Below the pieces are notes generated by a model, which saw only the letters and a list, made by a program, of their open reading frames with translations, was not told the DNA's origin and did no database searches. A stretch of DNA of 64,000 nt from Toxoplasma gondii ME49 (Eukaryota; Apicomplexa; Conoidasida; Eucoccidiorida; Sarcocystidae), in the NCBI RefSeq assembly GCF_000006565.2, contig NC_031480.1:202144-266143 (forward strand). Reading direction: 5' to 3'. Shown here piece by piece: positions 50,486 to 63,676 of this stretch (positions are counted from its first letter, which is position 1; every line of letters begins with the position of its first letter). The position numbers and the translations under genes were made by a program.

Positions 50486-51642
50486 GTGGCCAGCACCGGG
50501 ACAGAGAAACAGCCTTTGTCTCTTCGGGATACAAAACACATCGTAAAAGCTGCACAGAGTGATCCTCTCGAGCAGCTTCCCGCGTTCCCTCCGTCTGTCT
50601 TTTGTGCAACAAAGGCGCACCACGTCCTTGTGTATGCCGTGCTTGTCCGATTCCCAGCTTCTCTTCCCAGTATTCCGGCCCGCCGTAAGATTCGCACATG
50701 GTGCCTATCACTTTAGGAAACTGCCGTGGTTTCTAGAGACGACGCTTGCTTGCCCACGGAAAATTCAGCAGCGCATGCAGTTGTTGTGCCACCTTCCATG
50801 CGCACCGAATGACGCAGTCGAGAGGAAGAAGAAAACAGTTTTGCCATCCTGAATCTCCCCTCCGAGTTTGTCTCGTGTCCGTTCCTTCGTAACGAACCGT
50901 GAGACACAGCGGTTCCCTTCTACAAAACAATGAGCCACGCATCGCACATTTTTTGCCTTTCCTCGAAACAACCCCGAAAAAAGGAAAACACCCGTCACCT
51001 ATCTACATTTCACATAAGGATCTGATGTGCACGCAGGCAACTACACATATCTTCAGACACACATGAATAGATACAGATGCATATATATATATATATATAT
51101 ATATTGCAGTCGAATGCACAGGAGGAAACGAGGACGTGAAATTCTTGCACTGGAGTACAGCACCTTTCTTGTTTGGTTTTCGATGTTCGTTCTCGAGACG
51201 CAGGGATACGCCCTCTCAAGATCGCGAGGCCACAAAGTGTTCAGGTGCTGTCTCTGCCCTCTCGCGGTTTCTTTGCTTTCGTTGTGACTCTCTCGTCACC
51301 TCTGTCCTTCCGATAACTGAGGCTGTGACGAGAGATTACCGGACACAATTCGGCCTTCAAAATCCCAATCCGAACAACCCTCTTTCACCTCAGAAGTCGT
51401 GTCGTCGTGGACAAACACGAAGACAAATGCTGTTTCGTCTGATCTCACCAGACACGCCTTCGTCCTCTCTTCGATATTTGAGCAAAAGAAAGTACCGCAC
51501 CTCGAATGCAAAACAATTCCAAAGAAAGCCAAACTGTCAAAAGCAAGCCACTCTTCCTGGCTGTTCAGGTCGAAGCGGAAAACCGAACTCCACACGGAAA
51601 AGCGGTTTTCTTTGTCTCTCGAGTGTAAATACACACGGCAAT
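50486..51642 (-). CDS. Second cysteine-rich exon chain, unrecognised (ends not found)
   Basis: Three exons keep phase: 51642-51340 (1 to 1), 50961-50793 (1 to 2) and 50626-50486 (2 to 2); donors gtaatc, gtggca and gtgaga. The first reads FSVWSSVFRFDLNSQEEWLA, then CGTFFCSN and ETAFVFVFVHDD, a beta-strand-like alternation. The second has RCVAHCFVEGNRCVSRFV and DGKTVFFFLSTASFGAHGR. The third has SCSRGSLCAAFTMCF and DKGCFSVPV. Composition suggests an extracellular disulfide-rich fold. No signal peptide exon was found between here and the E2 gene, and the 3' end is unresolved: a phase-2 exon starting near 49930 or pieces at 49.4-49.8 kb are options. It may be a separate gene or a 5' extension of the cysteine-rich gene at 36.6-47.3 kb. 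Confidence 0.4.
51079..51105. repeat. TA microsatellite in intron of cysteine-rich exon chain
   Basis: Alternating TA of about 26 bases between exons at 51340 and 50961. Confidence 0.85.
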
Positions 51643-52481
51643 CTGGTCACCATCACAGGACAGGCCGTGTCGTCTGTGGAATACGAACTGTAAGTTTGTA
51701 CATGCAAATTGCTATCTTTACACTTGGTTTTCTCCTGGCGAAAGCAAGCGGGATTCCTCTCTTCCGACGTTTCCCCGTCTGCGGGTTCCCCTACGTCCCC
51801 TTGCCCTTTTCTGCCGTCTCTGTCTCCCGATGTGGCGTTCTTCCCCCACGCTGCCACAGAAGAGACGCGCCCGAAAAACCTTCACGCTGGAAGCGAGGGA
51901 AAAAGGATCCTGAGCACCTTCGAAAAGATGTACGAGCTTCCCGAGACGTTTCCGGAAACGTAAAAACTTGTCGCAAAAGTTCCGCGCATCGGCCTTCCTT
52001 CGCTTGTCCTCGAAATCGCGCGAAACCTAAGAGGAACCACCAAGGGAGTGAGATGCCACTCACGCGAAAACGCGTTTTTTCCCGGAGACCGCTGTGAATC
52101 TTTCCACGTTTGCTCTGTTGAACCCGTCTCAATTCTCCGTGGAAGTGCAGACAAGGCCTCCCTTCCCCTTCGTCCAAGATGTTGTCCCCCCTAAAAACCC
52201 AATAGAAACCGGCTCTCTGGGCCATCCAGTCGTTCTCTCCTTGCCATTTCGAGTCAAACTCTTCCACACCCACACAATTGCACTCCCCCACCTCTCGAAA
52301 CCGAGCATAATATACAAACGCGCATACAGACAAACACATACACATATGTATGTCTGCTTTGTGTCGGCGTAAATGCATGCAGTTCAATCTATGAATGGGT
52401 CCGAGGGCGTGTCTGTACATGGGAGCCTCCGTTTTCCAATGGAGTCGGCGGAAGGGCCTCAAAACGCGTTGCTCGCCGGCT

Positions 52482-54950
52482 TCAAAGAGCAGAAATGTCC
52501 ACATCGTCAATGTCAGCGGGACTTCCCAAGTCACTGATTTCTGAAACTGCGTCGTTTGTCGCCTCTGCCGTTGTCGCTGTTGTGGGCACTGCCTCCCCGA
52601 CTGTCGACGCTTCCCCGCTTGTAGTAGAGGTCTCGCCGTTTGCGGCATTTGGGAGGTTGGAGGTCCCGCAGAAACTGCCTTTCTGTGCTTCTTTCTTCTC
52701 CCGTTGTTCCTTCTCCCACTCTTCTCGACTCGCATACAGCCGCACATACTCTGAAAGCAACTCCACAACACAAACAGATGCGAATGCACGACTCCGACTC
52801 TGCGAGCGCCACAGCCTCCAAACCCCGACAGTCTCCTCGAAAACACTATTTGGCACAACAAAACAAGCCAGGCCCTCAGGGTGGTGTCAGACAAAGCAGC
52901 GGATGCATGTTTCAATAGCCATTGACCCATGGAAAACAAATCGCAAGCTGTACACAAAAACCACAGTGGAGCGTTCCTTGCCCCCATCTCAGGACAGAAT
53001 CTCGAGTTTCAAAACATCTGTATACCGCGAGATGAGGTGACCGACGAAAAGGCGAGATGAAAAAAAACGTGCGGGAAACGCTGATGAGAAGTCCACTTGC
53101 TTGGAAGCTGTGGTCACTGACACCGTTGAGTTAGTTTCAAACATAGAACCTAGCCGGTAGTAAGCCACAAACGAGGAGCGATCTGGTACCATACGAGATG
53201 GAATGCCCTCGTCGAAGAGCACAACCTACGATAAGGAGGGACTTATGAAAAAAAATGCGGATCCGAGGAGGAAGGTAAATGCCTTCGAAGAAGGCGAGAA
53301 GGTAGGTGCAGAACTGATGAATTACCTCCGACAAGCATGCGTGCAGTTCTAAGCAAAAGAATTTGACAGTAAATGCTAACGTCGGCTCTTCAGTGAGACT
53401 CACCACGAACTTTCTCCTCATACAGACGCTTATCTCGCGACATGAGAGAAGCTGCCTCGCTGTTAAGAGGGTCTGTTGGATTTGGGTAAGTCAGCAGCTG
53501 CGGCAAGAAGACTTCGAAGACGTTCACGAGACCTGACGTCGAACGGCACAGGAGTTCATACATGCTGATACACATGCATGCACGAAAACGTGTATATGGT
53601 CATGCGGAAGGGCGGCGCGATATTGATCATTTCCAGACCACTGGGAGTACTCATCTCTGAGACAGGATTATTTATAAGCTTTTTCTGACAGGTACTTGTA
53701 TCTCTGCACATACACATCTGGCAATCAAGTGAATCTTTGCAGTCGCACAAACACAGGTGAAGACAGACACATTCTCCCATGTATCACTATTGGCTTCGGC
53801 ACTGTTTTCAGAGGTATGTAGGAATAAGGATGTGCACATACCTACATGGACGCACACGCACGACTTTTCTGTATGTCGTTGTCTGTACAGAGAAGTAATG
53901 CACTGCGGTGGAAGGCTCACTGTAGAGCGGGGTCCAGGTCTGATTGATGACGTCGAGGCAGACGGATCCGGACGCCTCATCGACATTCGGATGTAGCATT
54001 TTATTCATGAACCCGATCGACGGGGATGCAAAAGGATAATCGTCCGGCAGGGTGACGTGCACCTTCCAGACGCCCCCTTCGTACACAGCTGTGAACACCA
54101 GCAAAAAGCGAGACAGTTCGAGCATGGAAACAATTTCAGAGGAGGTGCTGAGAACCTCTCAAATTAAAACAGACCCCCAGAGACAACAGAAACGAAACGC
54201 GGGCGTTCTCCATCAGGCGCAAAATGGAATCGTTCACAGACGAGATAGAACCCTGGATTCTTGGTAGGTGCCGTTTCTGTCGTCTGCAAAAGAAACAACG
54301 TACTTCCTTTCGGCCCATGGAAGACAACGTGGAAATCTTGCGTGCTGTCGTTGTTCAACTCCAAGTCGAATCCTGCCATCATCCTGCAAGCATCGCAACG
54401 CAAACAAAAATTGAGTATTCGAGAGAGCTACTGCAAGCCTGTCGGTTCCCTCTTTCCCTTCACTCGTTTTGAGCGACAGGAAGGGAAGAACGCCTGGCAA
54501 TCCCCTCCACGTGAGCCCGCGAAAGACAGGGGCACAGAGGAACGAAGAAATGTCCTGTGACTCCTTCCGTGCGGTGAACCGCCGAGTTGTTTGGACCGGC
54601 CAAATCGAACGTTTTGCCCAGTCACTTTGCTCTTGCTATCAGCAGAACGGCCTACTATTTTCATAACTGGAGTCATATTCTAGCTACTCTAATGTCTCTG
54701 TTTCTACGTTTTGAGTTATACTAACGTGAACTCTTCCCCGGTAAGAGCACACGGTCTCGAAGGAAAACGGCGAGCACAGACCATTTAGCCACTACTGCAG
54801 GAGGCCGTACAATCTGTGCCATGTAGTTCGGTCTGTCTGCGTATCAGTTTATAAAAAAACTGAGTGAAGAGCCGAAACGTACAGTTTCGTGAAGTCGCAC
54901 TGTTTGCGATTTGAAGAGACTTGGTGGTTCGAGATCGTCGAACCCGCCAT
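52482..54950 (-). CDS. UBE2H: Ubiquitin-conjugating enzyme E2, UBE2H/Ubc8 family
   Basis: An E2 carries ubiquitin as a thioester on its active cysteine; Ubc8/UBE2H works with the GID/CTLH ligase in yeast and animals. Five exons join in phase: 54950-54883, 54383-54304, 54088-53921, 53532-53404 and 52750-52482, giving 237 residues (human 183, yeast 218). Landmarks: [10 protein letters not shown] at the N-terminal helix (yeast KRRIETDVMKL), [55 protein letters not shown] with the HPN motif and catalytic Cys, and [20 protein letters not shown]. The start lies in the Toxoplasma consensus aacaaaATGG; an in-frame ATG three codons upstream (54959) is the alternative. The C-terminal tail is long, Thr/Ala/Glu-rich and ends acidic ([10 protein letters not shown]), a feature shared in kind with yeast Ubc8. 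Confidence 0.94.
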
Positions 54951-54959
54951 TTTGTTCAT

Positions 54960-57900
54960 GTGCGGTGCCTAACAAAGTCCGGAGAAAACGGCCACAAAGA
55001 AGCTACGCCACGTTGGTCCTGCAATCGCTACAAACGAAAGCCTTCGTCGATAGTACCCGCCGAGAACTGAAACGTGCACACAAGCACCAGCACAAGGACA
55101 GCGAGCAACACATTCCACACACATGAAAAAGAATCTTTCCCAGCAACGAACCTACCCAAAGCACGACTACGGGTACTGAACCCAGCACGAGCAGATCGCG
55201 GCCCTTTACCCAACTCCTTGTCTACGATGTTTTTCGCTGAGGCCGAATATGGGAACTGAAGTGCCAAACGCTCCCATCTCGAAGAAAATGGCTGATTCCG
55301 CTCTCAGCCGCAAACCCCCGATGGTTGGTGAAATTGCATGATGCATCCCAGGGCGGACCGTTTCATGCTACGCACGTGGCAGGCACCAGAATTGACTCGC
55401 TCCCACGTCGAGACGTTCGGAGTTTGTCTCACCAAGTTTTCCACAAAAAGTTTTGACCGCGCCCGGCGCGAGGAAGAGTTCCTGGAAACAGCCTCCGGTA
55501 CGAAGACAAATCGTAGAAATTGAAAAAAACAGATCTCAGTGACCACGGGGGCAGGAGAGAGGTTGAGGGAGTCCGGATGATGATAGCTGAAAGGAGAAAA
55601 GCCAGTCTTCTTGTAAAAAGATCAGTCGGCGTCTCGCGTGCCGCTAGCGACCAAGATTGCGTTTTAGCGCTCTAGCTCTACGGATTGACGAAAAAGCAGA
55701 CGGCGGCGGCAGAGACAAGAGCACACGTCACGAGCTCGACCTCGACACCAACCTGACGGTGAGCCGCGAGGAACCGAACACAAATAAGGCCAGACGTGAC
55801 ACTCTGCCCACAACCGTTTACAAGAACTTTCTACAAAACCGGATTGGTACGAAGACGCGGAGCGCGTGAAGCCAACTGTGTCGAAGCGCACGGGAACACG
55901 TAGTCGGACGGCTCGCTTTTTGGGCACGAAATAAGAACGCGTAGCTGCTAAAGACGAATTTTTACCGACAGAGGTCAGCACGGAATGGAAAAGCACCATG
56001 TAGAACCGCTAGCTGCCCAAAAAGGCCACCGGCGCAAAACCGTGTTTGTTTTACCGCGAAACTGGCCAAGCCTCAGGATCAGCCCGCAAGTGGTACGGAC
56101 CTCTGCGTTAGATGTTTTTCGCGTGTCACGAATTCACAACACTTTCTGGGAATTCAGCTCGCCACGGAAATGTTCTTGAAATTCCGAGAAGGACCTTCCG
56201 TGGTAAAGGTTATACTGTATTCTCTTGCAGTTTGCGCGTGTCCACCGTCAGGAAATAGTCTAAGCCCTCCCAGAAGAAGCAGTGAACATACTCGAGCTAC
56301 ACGGACAAGCCACAAAGTATGCGTGCCCCGCTAAACGGATCTGCCAGTTTTTTAGTTGGTATGGAGAATGAGAAATAACCCTGAAACAACAGGAAATATC
56401 TGGAAAAACCAGAGCCCCCTTTCGCCACAATTCATCTGCCAATTACCGGCATTCAAACACCGAGTCTTCCGTTCTTCCGAGGGTTGGTACGGCAGTACAC
56501 TGCTGACAATGCGCAGATAACGCGGCGTCCAGAACCTATGACGACAGCACGGCTTGATATCAGGCTCTCTTTGGTTATCAGTACGGACAGATAATGCAGA
56601 ACGTGCAGAGTTCGTCGACAGTTTCACGGCAGTTCGATGGGCAAAACCAAACAATCAAGCCTTTGGATACCACAGACGGTACCCGCAGTTCTGAAGTGCC
56701 GCGTCAGACAGCGCAGCACACCGTCCGTAGCGGCCGTTTGGGTAATCGAGGTGATGTGTCAACACGTCAACGACGGAACGGAGCTTCTTTGCGCGATTGT
56801 ATGAAGAACACCACGTCTCCAAATACATAAACAGTGCCCGAGCAGAGAGGTACCAGACAAACACCAGACACACAGAAACGAGGGAGACAGGAAACACGTT
56901 TGTTCACTCCACAGGGGGTTTTGCCACTTTCTTCTTCTTCGCCGACTGATGACTTCGCACCACATTCACAAGCGGGGACGGTACAAACCGTGGAGCCCTG
57001 GTCGGAATAACTGAACGTTCTTGCCCGATTTTCGACGTTCCGCAGACATGCAGGAGACAGAACACGCGAAAAATGACAACATATGTTTGGCGGATACCGC
57101 GTTTCTCACCCTAGTATTCTGTGTCTCGAAACTTCTGGCTTGAAAGCCGGGCCCGCCACGAGGAACCAGCTGGGGCAGCGACCACGGTTCTTGCGCTACT
57201 TTGTGCTGCTTTATCGACGGTTAGACAGCGTGGCGAAGCAAGCGTGAGGAAGGCTGAACGTGGACGTTCGGTGGCTGACTCGTGGGGCGAGCCTTATCTC
57301 TTGAAACATGCAGGGGAGACGCGAAACGCAAAAGGGAGATTTTCCCCCTACTCATGAATCCATTTCTGGAAACCCACGCCCGCGCGTAGGAGGAAAAGAC
57401 AGTCACCTGCGCTAGCGCAACTCCGCGCCTGCCTTCGTCACTGAAGACCGTATTCGCGGCGTTTCACTGGGACACACGAGCGGTGGAAGAGACGCCGTGT
57501 GGACTCTCAACGATGTGTAAGTCCACAAAGGCCTGAAACAGAACATACACACGTGCGCAGTTTCTCTGCGAACAAGAAACTGCCATCCCTCATGGAACGT
57601 GACGGGACGCCGAGCCGCCAAGACAGGCCACAACAACGTGTATCAGGTTATGCAGTTTTTCACTAGGCAGGCGCGACACCGAAACGCGGTAACGCATTTA
57701 GACAAATGTTGTAAGCATATACAGGTTCGAGAGAGGTGGTAATGAGCAGCTAAAATGAGCTTCTTGAAATTCCGAGACGCGTGCGTGACGTTTGAGAGTG
57801 CCGTAAGATTTTTTTTCAAACCACCATGAAACCACTTGGGCCTATGCTCAGGCACTATGCAACGACAGGACGGCAGGTGCACGAAAGAGATTTCGAGATG

Positions 57901-59996
57901 ATCCTTCTGTGCACATGTGTCTGGATGATTTTCCCGCGAAAGTGTCGGGTGGAGTGGAGAAGAGGACAAAGCTTAATTGTCAAGCAGACATCGGGCGAAC
58001 GGCGTCCCGGCGCGTCTCGGGGGACTCGCGTTTCTTCCCCCGTCACAGAATGTTTAGGCGACTGCGGGAGAGTTTTCGCACGCCGGCTCGCGGCGGTTGA
58101 CGGGAAGGGCGGTCCACGTGTCTGCGATGACGACGTGCTTCTGAAGATCCTTGCTAACTCCCCGACAACGCGAAAACATCCAGATTCCCGTGAGTCGTAC
58201 CCCGAAAACCATACACTTGTTTAAACACACGGTCGAGTCGCCCATGTGACACGCCGTCTACGCAGTGTACCTCCTGATCTCTCCGCTTTCGCCGGGTATC
58301 TACTGATGTGACGGTTGCGAAGCGGTAAGGCACTTCCATTTACCGGAGCCTTCAACCGAGTCTTACCGAGTTCGAGGCGGAAAGATGAACCTTCGTGCGG
58401 CGGCGTTCCAAGCGAAACCCAATCTCTACTCTCTCCAGGACCGGGTAAATAATGACCCGTCTCCCGGTGTTGTTCTTCTGCGTAGCTAGTAGAATTGTGT
58501 AGCGAAAGCATCTCTGCAAGATCTCCCGAAACTTTTTTGGCCTTTGCCTCTCTCCAAGAGCTTCGCCGGCAGCGATCTTCCAACGTGCAAATGATCAATT
58601 GCCACTAGTGCGAAACTCGAGAGGTTGGCGTTTTTGTCGTTCACCGAACAATGCCCTAGTAGCTTGACTAGCGTTACTAAAAACCCGGTGTACACCCGGC
58701 TAGCGGTTTTGAAAGACCGACCACCACTCTAAGCGATATTCCGATTTCCTGTTTGAGAGCGGCCAGGCTAACTCCGAATGTGGACGACATCGACAATGTT
58801 CGTTTGAATTACGCATATGAAGTGTTTCAGTTCCAGGGCTGAAAGGTCCCTGCCTTCTTCTGCCGCTGTCTTTCGCAACTCTGCGTACAACAAACGGTGC
58901 GTTCCAACGAATGTAAGAAAGGCCACAGATTCGGCGGTCCAACACCAACCGCTTCGCGGTCTTGAAGAGCTGTTACTAGGAGGACCAGCTTTTTCGTTTG
59001 CCCGCACTCCGGGAAGACTGTCCAGTGGCAATGAGCTACTCTTTTCTGGGAAGACCGCAACAAAACAGCGGTGCATGTCGCCAAGCTGCCCGTCAATCTA
59101 TGCATAGAAAAGAAAGCACTAAAATGTACACAAACGAGTCGAGATCGAGCGACAGAATTAACGCTCACGGTTTGCCGGAACAGCAGACCATGGTTTTTTA
59201 AAGCGTACATCCCCCAATATCAGGCGACCGAAACGCAAACAAGCATGTGGATGCCAGCGTATTCTACCTAAACCTACATACCCGTGAGGCTAGCTATCTT
59301 GTTTTACAGTTTCGCTTTGAACACTCCGTCTGCTTAATTGATGAGGCCACAAAGTGGTGACCCAAGTGTCGCTAAAGCGCTAAGTGCGCCGAGCACCATT
59401 ACTGCGTAGAGTCCTTTAAATCTGGAACAGCAGATTATGGTTTGGTAGTGAATTGATGAAAGCCTCTTTCGATACTGGGCAGGTGTGTTTTTGAAACGCG
59501 TCAGTCAATTCGAATTCTTTACACGTGTTTCACGCTTGTTTTCATGTAAACGTAGAAGGTCCACCAAACGTTGAAATTTCGCCGGAATTTCGTGGCGTTG
59601 TCACCGGACAGACCCAACTGGGAATTCGGTAGCGACTGCTTTTGCCTCTCGACGAGAAGGCCCACATCTCGGAGACAAACCCGACAGCTAACGTCGAACA
59701 CCCTGGATACACACAAGCAAATATTGAGAACGCTGACTGTTATCTGTGTAAGAGTATGCTGTTCCTACATAGTTACTTCAGCGTGAGGTTTTCACTGGAG
59801 AAATAGCTTGTACTAGAGACCCGAAAAGCCGCGTTACACTGCAACGCCACACCGCTTTCGTGATAAAACCACCCGGGTTTTTCCGACAAGCGGGGAAATT
59901 CTCGCTGTCACGAGAAACGCGGCAAGTGGGAACTGAGCTGAAAAAAACAGAAACCGAGACGGCACGTCTTCGAGAGAGACGGGACAACAAAAGAGC
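54960..59996. other. Intergenic region between UBE2H and the helical-repeat gene
   Basis: About 5 kb. The right part contains the 3'UTR of the helical-repeat gene and the left part the E2 promoter/leader. A minus-strand stretch at 58790-58960 reads FLTFVGTHRLLYAELRKT, which looks protein-like, but no partner exon was found. A 132-codon plus ORF at 57826-58224 has no support. No gene called. Confidence 0.35.
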
Positions 59997-62900
59997 TTAG
60001 GCACTGGATCCACTTGGCTTTTCCAGCTGGAATTCGAGGCCGAGAGAAGCGCAAATCTCGGCGGCGGCTTCTTGTTGGGCGTCCGTCAAATCGTATCTGA
60101 AAAAAGCGGGGAGAAATGCATCCGAGGATGCAAAATGTCAAAAACGAAAACCACCCGAAAGCGACACTCTGCAGACCTCTGCCTGAACCAAAGTGTGACT
60201 GCCCATGCAACCGCCACCTGTACATACACTCCACCCGCTGGAGGGGTTTTGTGCCACTGTGTGAAATCTGGCCCGTTGAGCATGTCCACATTTGCCCATG
60301 TGTATTCTATTTGCATTTCCAACAAGTCATACGCAAATCCATTTGTATTTCTGTTAAAAGAAACCGACAGAGGAAAGCAGGGATCTCTTGATTAAGAGAT
60401 GCACGATCCAGATCTTTTTAACTCCTACCGCCCTCGCGCCCCTCCAAACTGGATGCTACCGGTCTGTGCTCATGCAGTCGCACATACAGAAGTGACTATC
60501 CGTGAGTGTCAGTTGCTCCCTTCTTTCACTTCAAAGAAAGCTTCACAAAGGCACCCGTGCCCGCCCGGCGGGGTCCCGACGGTGTCCCCGGTCGTGTTCC
60601 TTCGCAAGTGTGTTGGGCGTCCAGAGTTTCACGAAGCAGGAGGTCTCTCGATCGATGTGTATTTCGTAAATTTTCCTCACCGCTTCATGTGGAGAAGCTG
60701 AGCGACTCTCGAGAGAAGGACGCCGCCTCTCACTCCCAGTTCCCGTAGCGCGCCGAGCAGGCGAATGTAGGAAGCCGCCGAGAGAGCTTGAAGGCGAGAC
60801 TCGTTTGCTGAGTCTCGGTCCAAAGCGGAGTCTTCTCGGAGAGAAAATCCCTTTGCGTCTTCCGCAAAAAAAAGAAGGGGGAGATCTTCGTCTTCCTTGA
60901 CCCAGAGTTCTTCAGGATCTGAAGCCCCATCCGAAGACACAGCGGCGACTGAATCGACGCCGGTCAGGTAGTTGCACAAAGCGACAACGAGACGCTCGCG
61001 GTTTCGGGGCGCCTCCGGACGCACCTCCCCGTACCTGAGGGACGAAGATGAAAACGCGGTACCAAGGGATGAAAGGAAACAGGAGGAGAAGGGGATGAGA
61101 GAAGAGACACGGATCAGTGAAACAAACAAGGAAAGATAGAGTAACCGAGACACAGATGAGAGGAGAAACAGAATGAGAACGAGAGACAGAAGTAAAGATA
61201 TGCACGGAAGGCAAGAGAGAAAGAACAAGGGGAGCGAGTGAATTGAGCTAAAGAGAAGATGGTACAAAAGATAAGAACAAGCGAGAGAACAGTGCATCCG
61301 AACGAGGGACGAGAACAGGAGAAAGGACGAAAACGTCGACACGCACACCATCGAAATGGAAATCGGCGAGAGCAAATGCCATCTGCACAAAAGGATAGGC
61401 CATGAGGAAGACGCGGAAGAGAAGTGACGTGTCTCTTTTCTTCCCAACGTTTAAACGAGAAAATCACTCCACAAAATCAGAGTGGTAACAAGAAAGCGCA
61501 TAACTTCCTCTCGAACTTGACCCTTCGTACCTAACCAGAGAGACAAAAATCCGCAAACAGCTCTCTGGGGAGAAGAACGCCTGTTCAGTTGTCGCCTCTT
61601 CTTCCGCGCGTCGAAAAAGTTCATCCACACTCGCAAGCAGCGTCTCATCTCTGAAAAAGCGAAAGTCAATGCACTATTCATTCTTTCTGTATACTGAGAA
61701 TCACACCAAAGAACCCCATACAGCAACATATATATGTATACATATATATATATATATATACTTATACGCATGGATATACATGGGTGTACGTACATGCTGA
61801 TACACAAGTATATACGTACTGAGAAAGAGACAGTTGTTTGCGGATGCACACACATCTGTATGTGTGTAAACGCATATGTTTATTTATGCGTATATGCATA
61901 TATATATATATATATATGCATATGTATACTATATATGTATATATATATTTATATATAGACACACCCGGACCTTTTGACAGACAAATCATGTTCACGCCGG
62001 AGCATACAGGTGTGAAATTCGCCTGGGAGGCAACGCAAGCACACAGATACGAACGCCTTCTCCAGTTACGCATGCACCTGCTTGTGACGCCTCGCCAAAC
62101 AGAATTGCTCGCGAGTCAGGACGAATTCCACTGAAAGAGAGGTACGGCGACAAGCGTCAGCACACATGGGGAGACCTCGTTCACTTCATTTTCTTTCAAG
62201 AACCGGGGACATCATGTCAGCGCGGAAGCGTCTGCGTACTTGGAAGAGGCCGCAAGGCGTGTAACGCCTTCGAGAAGACGAGAGAGATGGTCTTCATCGA
62301 AGAAGTACAACTGCCGAATCGCTTGCGCAACCAGCGCCTCTCGAAAGGCTCCGGACGGCGCAGGAACGAGGTCCCAGTGTCGCTGAAGAACACAGAGAAG
62401 ATGCAGAGAGCAGAGACAGTGTGTGTCTGCTTTTTCGCCCAGGACTAGTCGTCCTTCCACATGCTTTTTGGGAGGAGCACCACAGTTTTTACGGCGGTGC
62501 AGACAGATGTGGAGACTGCACTTTCTTGAACAAAGGGGACTCTTTCCGTGCTCCTGTTTTTTGACGAACGCGCGACTCGGCCAAAAACGTCCTGAGTGAG
62601 CCGGGTGGTAGAACGGACTTCACCAGTGCGGCAACTAGACCTGGGGGGACAGCGTTTCTTGAAACTGTTGTGCATTTACGGCATCCTGCGGGCAGAGCAC
62701 CACCTGAAGTTATTCACGGGTGCCTCATGAATCCCAGTCGCGTCTTCAGAGCTCGACGCGCAGGAGTTTCAAATGCTCCATCAAAAAACGACTTCAGAGC
62801 TTGCAGAGACCGCAGTCTCCACAGCTTCTGAGCCGCTTCAAAAAGTCAACAGATGGAAGCGAACGAGGAGATAGAAAACGACAACGCTTCTGCGTCGCGT

Positions 62901-63381
62901 CGGCCTCTGCAACTGTCCATCTTTCTTGTCGAATCCAGCCTGCGGAGCTCGGAGCATGCACGCTGTCTCTCTCTTGAAAACATCTAGTCTTTCGAAAAAC
63001 GACTTTCTGCCTCCTGCATGCAAACCTCCGATCCTTCTCGGGCAGGCGCGTCTCAGGATCCACTTACCACGAACGCCGTCAGATGTGCCGGTGAGGCCTC
63101 CTCCAAGCGCGCATGCATCAAACGACTTGTCTCCTCCGCAAGTTGCTTCATTTCTTCCTTCTTCGTCTCCTGAGACAAAAGCCGGAAATCCCCTCGAGAC
63201 AGATTCTGCAAAGGCGCTCGGGTCTCCACAGCGACACTCAACACAAAGCTGCACTCAAAATTTTCGTTCCCCACGATTCTCCTTCCCACCATAGAGAAAC
63301 CTATATTCATGCATGCGTATAAGCGCATACATGCATGTATGTCAATATGCATATAAATGTGTGTATGCGTATACATACATA

Positions 63382-63412
<31 letters not shown>

Positions 63413-63676
63413 ATTATGTACATATGCTAAAATTTGCAGTTTCGTATGCTTATTCGTGTATATCTCTGCATGTATAAATATCTGTGTAGGTGTATGAAAA
63501 TAGGATTGCATAGATTTGACACAAATATGTGCGGAAATCAGGTTCTTCCTCTTTTTTTTCGATTGTGCAATTACCGAAGAAGAGATGAGAGCCGAGACGG
63601 CTGCGCTGTGGAGACGCGCGAGGGAAGCGACGTCAGCGACGGGGAGAGAAGACTCGACAGCCTGCAGCACTGTTCC
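59997..63676 (-). CDS. Alpha-helical repeat protein, 3' part (5' end outside window)
   Basis: Six exons keep phase: 63676-63575, 63205-63068, 62382-62240, 61650-61531, 61034-60681 and 60096-59997 with a stop, giving the last 318 residues. All acceptors are strong (tttctctcag, cgctttttcag, cttttttcag). The protein is almost wholly helical with leucine-rich ~35-residue units, for example VLQAVESSLPVADVASLARL, ALVAQAIRQLYFFDEDHLSR, DETLLASVDELFRRAEEEAT and YIRLLGALRELGVRGGVLLS. This recalls the heptatricopeptide/octotricopeptide-type RNA-binding arrays common in apicomplexan organelle proteins, but no RAP domain is seen at the C-terminus, so the family is only a suggestion. An insert between helices (DEDLPLLFFAEDAKG) is acidic. 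The first visible exon starts in phase 0, so the gene continues past 64000. Confidence 0.7.
61728..61950. repeat. TA/TATG microsatellite cluster in helical-repeat gene intron
   Basis: TA blocks at about 61728-61762 and 61893-61950, flanked by degenerate gtatatgcatata-like sequence. Confidence 0.85.
63300..63425. repeat. Degenerate CATA/TATG repeat with TA core
   Basis: Tata and catgcata units surround a TA run at about 63378-63402, in an intron of the helical-repeat gene. Confidence 0.8.

Noticed and set aside
51399..52097. 232-codon plus-strand ORF
   Set aside because: Overlaps the cysteine-rich minus-strand exon, has no family resemblance and reads as basic low-quality sequence; taken as an antisense shadow.
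51791..52987. 398-codon minus-strand ORF overlapping the last UBE2H exon
   Set aside because: It is in a different frame from UBE2H and shows no domain; an alternative-frame shadow.
58768..59076. 102-codon minus-strand ORF with helical look (TFVGTHRLLYAELRKT)
   Set aside because: No second exon, start or stop context to support a gene.
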